64,000 bases of DNA. It comes from Telluribacter humicola (lineage in GTDB: Bacteria; Bacteroidota; Bacteroidia; Cytophagales; Spirosomataceae). Positions 1 through 7,602 of the stretch are shown one piece after another (positions within the stretch are counted from its first letter, which is position 1; the number at the start of each line of letters is the position of its first letter). Location: positions 868,001-932,000 of the forward strand of contig NZ_JAFIQT010000002.1 in assembly GCF_017355935.1 (NCBI RefSeq), read 5' to 3'. Made by a program: the position numbers and the translations under genes. The notes under the pieces were generated by a model. It was not told the origin of the DNA, searched no databases, and worked only from the letters and a program-made list of their open reading frames with translations.

Positions 1-460
1 GCCGTACTGTAACTGTTACATCACATAGTGTCTGCCGCTCGTACAGAATCGGCTCCATCATACGATATAGCTCGTTGACTGAAGTGTTATTGAACATGAT
101 GGACGATACACAATCCTCGTCATCTATAAAGAATATCTCCGCCCATAATTCGCGAACCGTACGGCCAAATAACTGATCTTCGAAGATCCGGTAGGCAATA
201 GGCAAAAATGAGAAGCTGGTTAATGTACGGCCCTTCTCATCAGTCAGGATACGATCACCGTACAGGTTGAACTGGCCGCTCTGTCCGTTGAAGCGATACT
301 CTCGCGGACGACCTTCAAAGTACAGGTACTTATCCATGACAAGCATTTCACCCGATTCCTCATCGGATCTGACAATCTGATAAGATTTGTGCTCGACCTC
401 AATTTTTTCCGGTTGGGTCTGTATGGTGATTTCCTGGGTTTTTTCTTTCTGATTTTCCAT
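1..460 (-). CDS. Hypothetical protein of mobile element, runs off the left edge
   Basis: An open frame starts at an ATG at 460-458 (MENQKEKTQEITIQ) and reads left off the window without a stop, giving at least 153 residues. No signal peptide or membrane segment is visible. The N-terminal part is charged, followed by an aromatic-rich stretch (YLYFEGRPREYRF) and a Phe/Glu/Asp-rich part. I do not recognise the family. It is the most distal visible gene of the leftward accessory set and may share a transcript with the small genes upstream of it (506-1526). Confidence 0.6.
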   Translation of the reverse strand, partial: MENQKEKTQEITIQTQPEKIEVEHKSYQIVRSDEESGEMLVMDKYLYFEGRPREYRFNGQSGQFNLYGDRILTDEKGRTLTSFSFLPIAYRIFEDQLFGRTVRELWAEIFFIDDEDCVSSIMFNNTSVNELYRMMEPILYERQTLCDVTVTVR

Positions 461-505
461 AAGTGCTGAGTGTATAAAGTGAATGAATGATAATGTAGTA
501 GTGCC

Positions 506-742
506 CTATTCGTAGCGGATGGCCTGTTGCAACCTGTTTTCCCATTCGCTCAGACTGTTATCCAGCTCCTCTTTCATCTCCCCCAGGCTGTGGGTTTCAA
601 ACTCATATTCCTCCCGGACATGCCGCAGCAGGTAGGTGATACGCAGGACCGTGTTTTTGTCACATTGGGGCAATATTTTGGGTGGGGCGGGAAGGGCAAT
701 AGCTTCCCTGGCCTCCATGGGGAGGTCTATAACTGCTGACAT
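506..742 (-). CDS. Small hypothetical protein (78 aa)
   Basis: A 78-residue soluble, acidic protein with no recognised domain. The C-terminal half (EEYEFETHSLGEMKEELDNS) is Glu-rich and probably helical or coiled coil. It lies in line with the other leftward genes of the element, about 45 bp upstream of the partial gene at 1-460. An overlapping rightward frame (527-739) is treated as a shadow because all surrounding genes are leftward and tightly packed. Function unknown. Confidence 0.5.
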   Translation of the reverse strand: MSAVIDLPMEAREAIALPAPPKILPQCDKNTVLRITYLLRHVREEYEFETHSLGEMKEELDNSLSEWENRLQQAIRYE

Positions 743-761
743 AAAATTGTGTGGTTAAAGA

Positions 762-965
762 TTATTCTGAATAGTATTCCGTCAGGGCATAATCTCCTTT
801 CGTATCGTAGAGATCAATGCCTCCCTGCTGTAAGGCCTGATAATGGAGCTGCTGCTGCTGGTAGGCCGCTTCACTACGTCGGCAAATACCCAGGGGACAG
901 CTGCAGTCATCGCAGGGCCGTGGTCTGTCGGGTGGGAGGCTTGGCGTTAGGTTGCTGCTGTTCAT
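762..965 (-). CDS. Small Cys-containing hypothetical protein (67 aa)
   Basis: I chose the ATG at 965 (MNSSNLTPSLPPDR) because it overlaps the stop of the upstream gene as ATGA, a typical translational-coupling junction. A longer start at 1019 is possible but would run well into the upstream gene. The protein carries a Cys cluster (CDDCSCPLGIC), which could bind a metal, followed by a Gln-rich helix (QQQQLHYQALQQGG). Family not recognised. Small proteins of this type are common between replication and integration genes of mobile elements. Confidence 0.45.
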   Translation of the reverse strand: MNSSNLTPSLPPDRPRPCDDCSCPLGICRRSEAAYQQQQLHYQALQQGGIDLYDTKGDYALTEYYSE

Positions 966-1267
966 GACTTGCTGAATAGTTGCAGAGCAGGACGTAAATA
1001 GTCCAGACACCGGTGCCAACGGACAATAAGAATACGAAGGCCAGGAAACGAAACAGGGCGGCGATATCGCTGGAACGTGTATTTGGCTTGATCATAACAA
1101 ATACAGATGAGGATAAGGATAACAAGCAGCAGCATAACACTGAGAATACCTCGGGCGGGAAGTGGGAACGGATGGACCCAGATACCGACGAGTACACGGG
1201 AGAGCAGGTAAGCCGATCCTGCACTAAGCAGGATCAGGCCAGTTCGTTCGGCGGATGATAGATTCAT
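962..1267 (-). CDS. Small membrane protein, probably two TM segments
   Basis: A 101-residue protein with a hydrophobic N-terminal segment (about residues 9-30) and a second very hydrophobic segment (about 38-57), followed by a basic cytoplasmic tail rich in Arg. Its stop overlaps the start of the next leftward gene by 4 bp (ATGA), and it begins only 4 bp after the previous gene's stop, so it sits in a compact operon. Another frame (907-1224) also looks hydrophobic but breaks this spacing. Function unknown; phage or element membrane proteins of this size include holin-like proteins, but nothing here proves that. Confidence 0.5.
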   Translation of the reverse strand: MNLSSAERTGLILLSAGSAYLLSRVLVGIWVHPFPLPARGILSVMLLLVILILICICYDQAKYTFQRYRRPVSFPGLRILIVRWHRCLDYLRPALQLFSKS

Positions 1268-1271
1268 CGGC

Positions 1272-1526
1272 CTAGTTATGAGAGATTGTTGGAGTCAGCG
1301 TTGGAAGGCCAAGGAGCTGGCAGGCACTACGCTCAGCGGCCAGAAAGTCCTCTTCGGTGCAGGGTTCGCAATGAAGGGCTTCTATCATAGCCTGATTATA
1401 CTTGGTCCGCTCGATGGAGGGATTGAAGTCGTAGATACAGACGATCTTGACGAAGTCGCCGTCCCGCTTGAAGTACTGGCCCTTTCCCTGGGATACCATG
1501 TAGTTGATTTTGTTGCCGTTTTTCAT
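1272..1526 (-). CDS. Small hypothetical protein (84 aa)
   Basis: An 84-residue soluble protein, MKNGNKINYMVSQGKGQYFK at the start, with mixed charge and a Cys pair in HCEPCTEEDF. It is the first gene of the compact leftward set (1526 to 1), downstream of a hairpin at 1558-1588 that separates it from the HTH gene. Family not recognised; function unknown. Confidence 0.5.
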   Translation of the reverse strand: MKNGNKINYMVSQGKGQYFKRDGDFVKIVCIYDFNPSIERTKYNQAMIEALHCEPCTEEDFLAAERSACQLLGLPTLTPTISHN

Positions 1527-1557
1527 GATCTTTGTCTATTAATTTTGATTTGAATTA

Positions 1558-1592
1558 AACAGCCCGGGGGTCTTGCTCTCGGGCTGTTTTGT
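1558..1592. terminator. Hairpin between HTH gene and small-gene operon
   Basis: AACAGCCCG (1558-1566) pairs perfectly with CGGGCTGTT (1580-1588), with short T runs on both sides. Both flanking genes are leftward, so it probably ends the transcript of the HTH gene at 1656-2228. Confidence 0.6.
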
Positions 1593-1655
1593 CATACTTG
1601 ACTTATCAAAATTAATACAATATCTAATATAAAAAAATAAAACAGATAATTTTTT

Positions 1656-2228
1656 TCAGTTAGAGAGCGCGGTCATGACGCGCTCGTTGATCACCTCGGG
1701 CTTGAAGTGCTTCGACTCCAGATATTTAATAAGGCTGTTGATGTTGTAAGCTACTCGCCGTCCCACCATCCGGAATTCCAGCTCTCCCGCGTCTTTCTTC
1801 CTGTGTAGCGTGATTTGGCTGCAATTCAGGATCGCAGACGCCTTCTTCGTATTGACCCACTGGTGAGCAGCCAGCTGACTCTTCATCAGGATCTCCAGTT
1901 GTCCTTTCAGAAGATTCACTTCTTCTTTCAAGATATTAAAATCATTGAGGGGGACAACCTGAAAGGCGGTCTGATTATAGGTATTATTTATCTGGTTGGT
2001 CTGTCGGATGCGATCAGCCTCCAGTCGTTCCAGGGCGGACAGGATCGCATTTTCGGTTGAAGTATGGGCTTTGTTACCATTGCAGTAGTTTAACAGCGTT
2101 TGGTAGCACCTCAAGCCCGCTTCCTTCGAAACTCGCTCATATCCAAAGACTTTCACTCTTTCTTTTACGCTGGACCGGGGGACGGTTAGCGCATTTTTTG
2201 GGGAGCTTTGTTGATTTGCATTTGCCAT
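1656..2228 (-). CDS. Helix-turn-helix protein, excisionase/MerR-like C-terminal domain
   Basis: A 190-residue protein. The C-terminal part (about 124-172: HQWVNTKKASAILNCSQITL then a basic turn and VGRRVAYNINSLIKYL) matches the winged-helix pattern of the HTH_17/excisionase family. The middle (95-115) looks like a short coiled coil. The N-terminal half is basic and unrecognised. It is transcribed divergently from the repressor/integrase pair across a 142-bp control region, where an element's recombination directionality factor or anti-repressor often sits. The DNA-binding role is well supported; Xis function is inference. Confidence 0.65.
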   Translation of the reverse strand: MANANQQSSPKNALTVPRSSVKERVKVFGYERVSKEAGLRCYQTLLNYCNGNKAHTSTENAILSALERLEADRIRQTNQINNTYNQTAFQVVPLNDFNILKEEVNLLKGQLEILMKSQLAAHQWVNTKKASAILNCSQITLHRKKDAGELEFRMVGRRVAYNINSLIKYLESKHFKPEVINERVMTALSN

Positions 2229-2370
2229 AAGTCTATTGATTTATACCGCCCACAGGCGAAAACTATTGCGTTATCAAAGTTTTTAGTACCTTTTCTAAGG
2301 GTATATCTATTCTTGTACTAGCAAAATTAACCTAAATTATCATAAAATATATAAACTTATAAAAATTGAT
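2229..2370. promoter_or_regulatory. Divergent control region between HTH protein and repressor
   Basis: AT-rich 142-bp gap between divergent genes. It includes TACC(N9)GGTA at about 2289-2305 and two related AGTAC/GTACT words around it, a plausible repressor operator. No exact TAnnTTTG promoter box was found. Operator assignment is inference from layout and the imperfect inverted repeat. Confidence 0.35.
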
Positions 2371-3219
2371 ATGACAGATAGCAATGTGGTCCGGGCGGCC
2401 AAGCTCAAACGGTATATCGATCAGTATGCTGATGGCAAGCAAACTGTTTTTGCTGAGCTAGTTGGAATTATTCCCGCCAACCTCTCCATGATGCTATCCG
2501 GCAAGCGTCCCATCAGTAACAGGATGTGGCAGCGTATCCATACCAAGCTGGGATTCACGGACGAAACATTGCCCGAAGACCTTAGGGCCGCCACGAGTGG
2601 TATGCTGTCGCCAGATCTGCACGAGGGGGATCAGTTAAGGAAATACCTGGAAAGCCACGGGATACCTCAGAAAGAGCTGGCTGAAAAGCTGGGGGTTAGT
2701 ACTGTTTCGGTCAACAGCTATATGAAGACCAAGCGCTTTCGGGCCGATGCCTTAAAACGAATTCTGGAGGCCCTGGGCGTAACCGAAGATATTATAATGA
2801 ACAAACGCCAGGGGGGAGGCAATTATGTAGCCAATTTTGTACCGCTGGTCAAGGTGGGGCAGCGCCGTAACCCGGACTGGGATAAGATGGGGCGCGTCGA
2901 TCTGGGGAACCGGCCGGTACCCAAGAATTCCATCCTGGTCGAGATTGGCAATGATTACATGCAGCCGGCTCTGTTGCCGGGCTGGCAGGTGATCGCCGCC
3001 GAAGTGCCCGAGGAGCGGTGGAAGTACACCACGGGTCTGGTGGTCGTACACTTTGCGGGTGAAATTGTGGTCCGTAGGATTCGGAAGAACGAACTGGTTA
3101 CCCAGGGCTGGTTGACACTCGAATGTGATGATCAGGATGGGCCTACGGTCAGTGTTGTAAAGGAAGATATTCAAAAGATCTGGACGATTGAGTCAATATT
3201 CTACGGACCTCCAAAGTAA
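2371..3219 (+). CDS. Tandem-HTH repressor with degenerate S24/LexA-like domain
   Basis: A 282-residue phage-repressor-like protein. Residues about 5-65 and 87-140 are two HTH regions; the second (QLRKYLESHGIPQKELAEKL) is a clear XRE type. Residues 150-282 resemble the S24 peptidase fold of LexA/UmuD/cI repressors. At the catalytic Ser position (GDSM in the family) it has Tyr196 (GNDYMQP), and at the catalytic Lys position it has Arg235 (GEIVVRRI; UmuD in this window has GEFTVKRL). It should therefore not self-cleave. It sits 9 bp before the integrase gene and is divergent from an HTH protein, as expected for the element's master repressor. How induction would work without autocleavage is not apparent. 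Confidence 0.8.
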   Translation: MTDSNVVRAAKLKRYIDQYADGKQTVFAELVGIIPANLSMMLSGKRPISNRMWQRIHTKLGFTDETLPEDLRAATSGMLSPDLHEGDQLRKYLESHGIPQKELAEKLGVSTVSVNSYMKTKRFRADALKRILEALGVTEDIIMNKRQGGGNYVANFVPLVKVGQRRNPDWDKMGRVDLGNRPVPKNSILVEIGNDYMQPALLPGWQVIAAEVPEERWKYTTGLVVVHFAGEIVVRRIRKNELVTQGWLTLECDDQDGPTVSVVKEDIQKIWTIESIFYGPPK

Positions 3220-3228
3220 AAGCAGCCT

Positions 3229-4590
3229 ATGGCAGTGAGTGTGAAAGCTGAATTGAATAGCAAACCCAATTCAGATGGTACCTATTCGGTGATGATTCGC
3301 TATACCGCCCAGCGTAAGCACAAGCGGGAGGGTACCGTCATCAGACTATCCAAACAGAAGTACTTCAACCCGAAGGCGGCGTTTGATAAGGCCAACTGGA
3401 TCAGTGCATCCTGTCCGCAGGCAACGGCATTTAACCTGACGCTCAAAAACAGGATTGAAGCCATTTACAAAGTGGTGGAGGGGTTGCAGAAGGAGAACGG
3501 TGATCTGACGGTGGAGCAGATTCAGGCTGAACTAAAACGCCAGGCGGAACCCTTACTACCTGCGCCCTCATCAACTAACAAACCAACCGCTGATACCTGC
3601 TACCTGGCCTTCTTTGAGCAGGAGGTAGAACGTATCAGGAAGGAAAAACCCCGGCACGCCGAAAACTTTGATGCTACGCTGGCGAAGTTTAAAGAATTTC
3701 TTGGGTTGCAAACTATCGGCTTTACGGAAATTACTGTGAAGCTGGTAAAGGACTACGAGAGCTGGGAGCGGACGGTCAAGGGCAATAAGCAGAGTACAGT
3801 CAATAAATCTCTGGAAAGGCTCACCAGGATATTCAATGAAGCCTTGAATGAGGAGCTGATCGATATGCGGAATCCCTTTGAGCGGGTCAAGCGCAAGAAG
3901 GAGAATAAACCCAATCGCCGAAAACTAACCTATGAGGAAATAGAGCGCATTGCCGCCCTGGAACTGGACCCTACCCAGAAGCGGTACCACGCCCGGAATG
4001 TCTTTCTGCTTCAGTTCTACGTACACGGCATGCGGATCGGGGATTGTCTTATGTTGAAAGTAGGTGATTTTTATAGGGATGCCGATGGGCGCCTGCAGAT
4101 GAGGTATACCATGGAAAAAACCGATGCCGGGATAAGAGGGTTGTTACTGGTGGAGGAGGCAGTGCGGATTCTTGAGCCCTACCTGGATGGGAAGAAGAAG
4201 GATCAGTTTGTGTTTCCGTACTTATCAGACGACAAGGACTTTTCGGATAAGTATTTTCTGGAATCCCAGATTGAGTCAAAGACCTATCTGATCAACCGGG
4301 ATTTGAAGGAGATAGCCAAGAGTGCCAAACTGGATGACCCCAGCAATATATCCAGCCACGTGGCGCGGCACTCTTTTGCGGAGCTGGCCCGTAAGTCGGG
4401 AGCCAGTATTTATGATATCAGCAAGGGGCTTCGGCATGGTAGTATCAAAATTACGGAAACCTACCTATCTTCGTTTGATGATGAGGCGGTAAATAGTTTG
4501 AATAGTGTCTACCGGAAGCGGCAGAATGGCAGTGATCCATCTGACAAGAAGGTATCGGAGGCAACTGAAACTTTACTGAAACATGACTGA
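3229..4590 (+). CDS. Tyrosine-type site-specific integrase
   Basis: A 453-residue tyrosine recombinase catalysing integration and excision of the element. It has an N-terminal arm-DNA-binding region (about 1-100), a SAM-like core-binding domain (about 120-215) and a catalytic domain (235-425). Visible catalytic residues are Arg269 (HGMRIGD), Lys297 (MEKTDA), His377-x-x-Arg380 (HVARH), His403 (LRHGS) and Tyr412 (ETYLSS), so the active site is complete. It follows the repressor gene by 9 bp, probably co-transcribed. Its last codons overlap the first of five ACTGAAAC repeats that probably bind its arm domain. The family is of the type found in Bacteroidetes transposons and genomic islands. Confidence 0.93.
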   Translation: MAVSVKAELNSKPNSDGTYSVMIRYTAQRKHKREGTVIRLSKQKYFNPKAAFDKANWISASCPQATAFNLTLKNRIEAIYKVVEGLQKENGDLTVEQIQAELKRQAEPLLPAPSSTNKPTADTCYLAFFEQEVERIRKEKPRHAENFDATLAKFKEFLGLQTIGFTEITVKLVKDYESWERTVKGNKQSTVNKSLERLTRIFNEALNEELIDMRNPFERVKRKKENKPNRRKLTYEEIERIAALELDPTQKRYHARNVFLLQFYVHGMRIGDCLMLKVGDFYRDADGRLQMRYTMEKTDAGIRGLLLVEEAVRILEPYLDGKKKDQFVFPYLSDDKDFSDKYFLESQIESKTYLINRDLKEIAKSAKLDDPSNISSHVARHSFAELARKSGASIYDISKGLRHGSIKITETYLSSFDDEAVNSLNSVYRKRQNGSDPSDKKVSEATETLLKHD

Positions 4591-4622
4591 AACTTGGGCC
4601 TCAACTGAAACATGACTGAAAC
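4564..4622 (+). repeat. Five ACTGAAAC repeats, candidate integrase arm sites
   Basis: ACTGAAAC occurs at 4564, 4575, 4586, 4604 and 4615, with start spacings 11, 11, 18 and 11 bp, close to one helical turn. The units at 4575-4593 and 4604-4622 form an exact 19-bp direct repeat. The array overlaps the integrase stop codon. Position and phasing fit arm-type binding sites of a tyrosine integrase; the role is inferred. Confidence 0.6.
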
Positions 4623-4979
4623 ATTTGCGATAAGTGGTGATACTATAAGAATGATCAGAATTAAGCAAGTGTGGCAATTATTTATAAATCCTGATAACAA
4701 GAGAAAGAAATAGATTATCAAGGTTGTAATACTGTCGGGATCACTTGTAAATCAACCACTTACGTATTAAAGCGTGAGTGGTTTTTTCTTTTGGTGCAAA
4801 CTCAAAGTGAATATAGATTCAAAAGGAATGTTGAGAGGAGGCAATTAAGTATTATAAAGCCTCGATTAATAGGCATAATCGCCGGGGGGGACTGACAAGT
4901 AGTAGATAGATTGTATCGCTTTTATTCAAATCTATATCAGGCTACAAGTTTTTTAATTTAAATCATCCCTCACCCCTTC
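4591..4979. other. Gene-free element boundary region
   Basis: A 389-bp stretch with no convincing gene. It holds the end of the ACTGAAAC array, a rho-independent terminator (4754-4790) and AT-rich sequence. The chromosome-element junction should lie here. No tRNA gene or obvious duplicated gene end is visible as the attachment site. AAACATTTGC at 4618-4627 loosely resembles the TTTGC-containing core used by CTnDOT-type integrases, but the match is partial. Confidence 0.4.
4754..4790 (+). terminator. Rho-independent terminator
   Basis: AACCACTTACG (4754-4764) pairs with CGTGAGTGGTT (4773-4783), an 11-bp stem with one mismatch-type G/T pair, followed by TTTTTTCTTTT. It probably ends the repressor-integrase transcript. 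Confidence 0.75.
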
Positions 4980-6539
4980 TCATTCACTCACTCCCACGCG
5001 GCTAGCCCAGGCCGTGTACTGCTTAAGTAGTTCCTGCACCTTTTGGGGCATAGTACCTGCCAGATCGTGCAACTCCGAGCGGTCTTTGGATAGATCGTAC
5101 AGCTCCCATTTCTTACCCTCTTTGGACCATACCATCTTCCAGTTACCTTGCCGGATAGCCCGGCTGTCGAAGTGCTCCCAGGCTATGTACTCATGGGAAG
5201 GACGGACCTTGCCTTGCAGGATCGGTATCAGACTTTTGCCTTCCGCAGGTTTGATGGTGTGGCCATTGTAGGTGGTCGGGTAGCTGGCCCCGGCCAGTTC
5301 CAGACAGGTAGGCATGATATCCATGATGTGCCCCGCCTGATCGGTCTGAAAAGCTTTTTTTACCATTTTAGGGTAGTGCACAATCATGGGAGTGGATATT
5401 CCCCCCTCGTGCGTGTAGCTCTTGTACAGCCGGAACGGCACGTTGCCCAGGTTAGCCCACTCTTTTCCGTAAGCTACATAAGAGCCTTTCTCGCCCGGTG
5501 TGGTGACCAACGAGCGTTCGTAGGCCTCCTCACCCAGATCACGTTTGGCCCGTCCGTCCAGTTCTTCGGCACAAGCGCCGTTATCCGACAGGAACATGAT
5601 CAGCGTATTGTCCAGTTGACCGGTCGCTTTCAATTTGGCTACAATCTCTCCGATACCCTTGTCCATACGGGTAACCATGGCGGCGTAAGCTGTCATTTTC
5701 TGGTCCCACTCGTCCTTATCTGGCGCCGTTTCCCAGGCCGGGATAGCTGGATCACGTTCTGAAAGCACCGAATTGGCGGGAAGCAGTCCCATCTTCTTCT
5801 GTCGCTGGTGGCGCTCCTCCCGTAGTTTGTCCCATCCTTTGAGGTACTTGCCCCGGTACTTCGCCATCTCTTCATCGGGTGCGTGTAGCGGCCAGTGGGG
5901 AGCCGTGTAGGCTACGTACATGAAAAAAGGTTTGCCCGCAGCGGCGTCAATATAGTCTACGGCTTTTTGGGAGATGGCATCGGTGAAGTAAAATCCTTCG
6001 GGTATTTCGTAGGGCTCGTTGCCTTCGAGGATCAGTCTTCCCGGCAGCAGGCGGTAGTAGCTGTTGGCTCCGCTAATGAGGCCAAAGTACTTATCGAAAC
6101 CCCGCTGTAGGGGCCAGTCAGGCCGCTCTTCGCCCACGTGCCATTTACCTGACATATAGGTCTGATAGCCGGCTTGCTTAAGTACTTCGGCTATTGTGAC
6201 GGTGTTACGGCTCAGCCAGCCTTGGTTGGGTGTTTCAGGATCACGGTTTTTGATGGCCGAGGTAACTACCATGCGACCCATACCTGCCTGGTGAGGGTAC
6301 ACGCCCGTAAGTAGTGAGGCCCGGCTGGGGCAGCAGCGAGCGGCGTTGTAAAACTGGGTGAACTTTACGCCTTTGGCGGCCAGTGCATCCAGATTTGGTG
6401 TGTGAATTTCGGAGCCGTAACATCCAATGTCGCTGTACCCAAGATCATCCGCCATAATGACGATGATATTTGGCTTTTGAGCTTTGGCAATAAGAGCCAG
6501 GTATATCAGTAAAATGGTTAGTACTGATTTTGTCTTCAT
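4980..6539 (-). CDS. Secreted arylsulfatase-type sulfatase
   Basis: A 519-residue type I sulfatase that hydrolyses sulfate esters. Signal peptide about 1-20 (MKTKSVLTILLIYLALIAKA) places it in the periplasm or outside. Asp31-Asp32 (IMADDLGYSD) supplies metal ligands. The C-x-P-S-R signature (Cys69 in AARCCPSRASLLTG) is the site converted to formylglycine, and FLSDNGA carries further metal ligands. Length fits the family. No formylglycine-generating enzyme or anSME lies in the window, so maturation must rely on a gene elsewhere. Natural substrate is not predictable; a sulfated polysaccharide fits a polymer-degrading Cytophagales. The gene stands alone and is convergent with the mobile element. 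Confidence 0.92.
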   Translation of the reverse strand: MKTKSVLTILLIYLALIAKAQKPNIIVIMADDLGYSDIGCYGSEIHTPNLDALAAKGVKFTQFYNAARCCPSRASLLTGVYPHQAGMGRMVVTSAIKNRDPETPNQGWLSRNTVTIAEVLKQAGYQTYMSGKWHVGEERPDWPLQRGFDKYFGLISGANSYYRLLPGRLILEGNEPYEIPEGFYFTDAISQKAVDYIDAAAGKPFFMYVAYTAPHWPLHAPDEEMAKYRGKYLKGWDKLREERHQRQKKMGLLPANSVLSERDPAIPAWETAPDKDEWDQKMTAYAAMVTRMDKGIGEIVAKLKATGQLDNTLIMFLSDNGACAEELDGRAKRDLGEEAYERSLVTTPGEKGSYVAYGKEWANLGNVPFRLYKSYTHEGGISTPMIVHYPKMVKKAFQTDQAGHIMDIMPTCLELAGASYPTTYNGHTIKPAEGKSLIPILQGKVRPSHEYIAWEHFDSRAIRQGNWKMVWSKEGKKWELYDLSKDRSELHDLAGTMPQKVQELLKQYTAWASRVGVSE

Positions 6540-6614
6540 TATAACCTTAATTTTTAGATTTGCCTATCTGTTCCAGCCTCCTCAAAGACGATAAAGAATA
6601 TGAGGGTACTGTTG

Positions 6615-7511
6615 CTACTCATACTGTCCGGGAGTAGATACTGGTTTTAGATGTAGCTTCAACTTGTTTAAAGCCGGATTGGGATTCTCTTTGCGGGTGA
6701 GCATTAGCAAGGGCACTGTTTCGGTAGCATCTTCGAGTGGTATATAGGCAAGATTAAGGTTGTATCCTCTCTGAGTATGCTGGGGTAGCAGTGAGACACC
6801 AAAGCCACTTTCGACCAGTCTCAATACCGAGTTTAGCTGCGAGGCATGATGTAGGATCTGTGGTGAAAACCCTGCCTTGGTACATAAGGCCACAAAGCTG
6901 TCAAATATAGTAGGGCCACATTCGCGGCTAAAGGTGATAAACTTCTCCTGTTGTAACTCACTAACGCTAATTGTTTCTTTCTCAGCCAATGTGTGATGAG
7001 CGGGCAGTACCGCTACAAAAGACTCGCTCAGGATCAGATCCTCCTGCAGGTTGTCGGTAGGTAGCCAGGTCCGGACGAAGGCGGCATCGAGCGTTCCGTT
7101 ATTCAATTCATGCAGCAAGTTCTGGTTGGGGTATTCTTCAAAATGGAGTTGTACATCGGGATTACTTCGGGAAAAATCTGCTAACTGAGTAGGTAATGGA
7201 CTGTGCATAACGGCTCCTACGTACCCGACCCTGATGCTACCCCGGAGGGCCTGTCCGTGTGTGGCCAGGCGTTTCTTCAGGGTTTGCATCTGCTGTACCA
7301 TCTGTTTGGCATCTTTCAGTAGGTCGGCTCCGGCAGGAGTCAGTTTGACACTTCGCTTGGTTCGTTCAAAAAGTACCACGCCCAGGTCAGACTCTATCTG
7401 CTGGATCATCCGGGTAAGGGGTGGTTGTGAAATGTGCAGGCGATCGGCGGCCCGGCCAAAATGTAATTCCTCTGCCAGCACTAGGAAGTAGCTAAGGTGT
7501 CGCAGGTCCAT
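6615..7511 (-). CDS. LysR-family transcriptional regulator
   Basis: A 298-residue LysR regulator. The winged HTH occupies about 1-60 (HLSYFLVLAEELHFGRAADR, then LHISQPPLTRMIQQIE); a linker helix follows, and the periplasmic-binding-protein-like effector domain runs from about 90 to 290. It is divergent from the SnoaL-like gene at 7603 with a 91-bp gap containing a T-N11-A palindrome (7515-7529) directly beside its start codon. Autoregulation and control of the neighbour are therefore likely. The effector is unknown. Confidence 0.92.
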   Translation of the reverse strand: MDLRHLSYFLVLAEELHFGRAADRLHISQPPLTRMIQQIESDLGVVLFERTKRSVKLTPAGADLLKDAKQMVQQMQTLKKRLATHGQALRGSIRVGYVGAVMHSPLPTQLADFSRSNPDVQLHFEEYPNQNLLHELNNGTLDAAFVRTWLPTDNLQEDLILSESFVAVLPAHHTLAEKETISVSELQQEKFITFSRECGPTIFDSFVALCTKAGFSPQILHHASQLNSVLRLVESGFGVSLLPQHTQRGYNLNLAYIPLEDATETVPLLMLTRKENPNPALNKLKLHLKPVSTPGQYE

Positions 7512-7514
7512 ATT

Positions 7515-7529
7515 ATACCTTTTTGGTAT
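7515..7529. promoter_or_regulatory. Candidate LysR operator
   Basis: ATACC-TTTTT-GGTAT is a perfect 5-bp inverted repeat that satisfies the LysR T-N11-A rule. It lies 4 bp from the LysR start codon in the divergent gap. A second GGTATTAGT word at about 7556 suggests a second half-site. Function inferred. Confidence 0.5.
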
Positions 7530-7602
7530 TAGTATTTGACAAAAATAGTATTTCCGGTATTAGTGGCAACCTTTTTCCTTTGTGGTAAAATGAGTCATAG
7601 CC

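Larger units (their letters stand above)
1..4640. mobile_element. End of an integrated mobile element (integrase end)
   Basis: This block has a phage- or conjugative-element-like layout. Five small leftward genes of unknown function and a leftward HTH protein face a rightward tandem-HTH repressor, which is followed 9 bp later by a tyrosine integrase. An array of ACTGAAAC repeats sits at the integrase 3' end. Beyond about 4.65 kb the genes are ordinary chromosomal ones (sulfatase, LysR). The other end lies left of the window, so the att core and element type cannot be fixed. The right limit is approximate. Element identity is inferred from gene content. Confidence 0.7.

Noticed and set aside
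527-739. Rightward 70-codon frame in the element
   Set aside because: Opposite to the 506-742 gene; all neighbours are leftward and closely packed.
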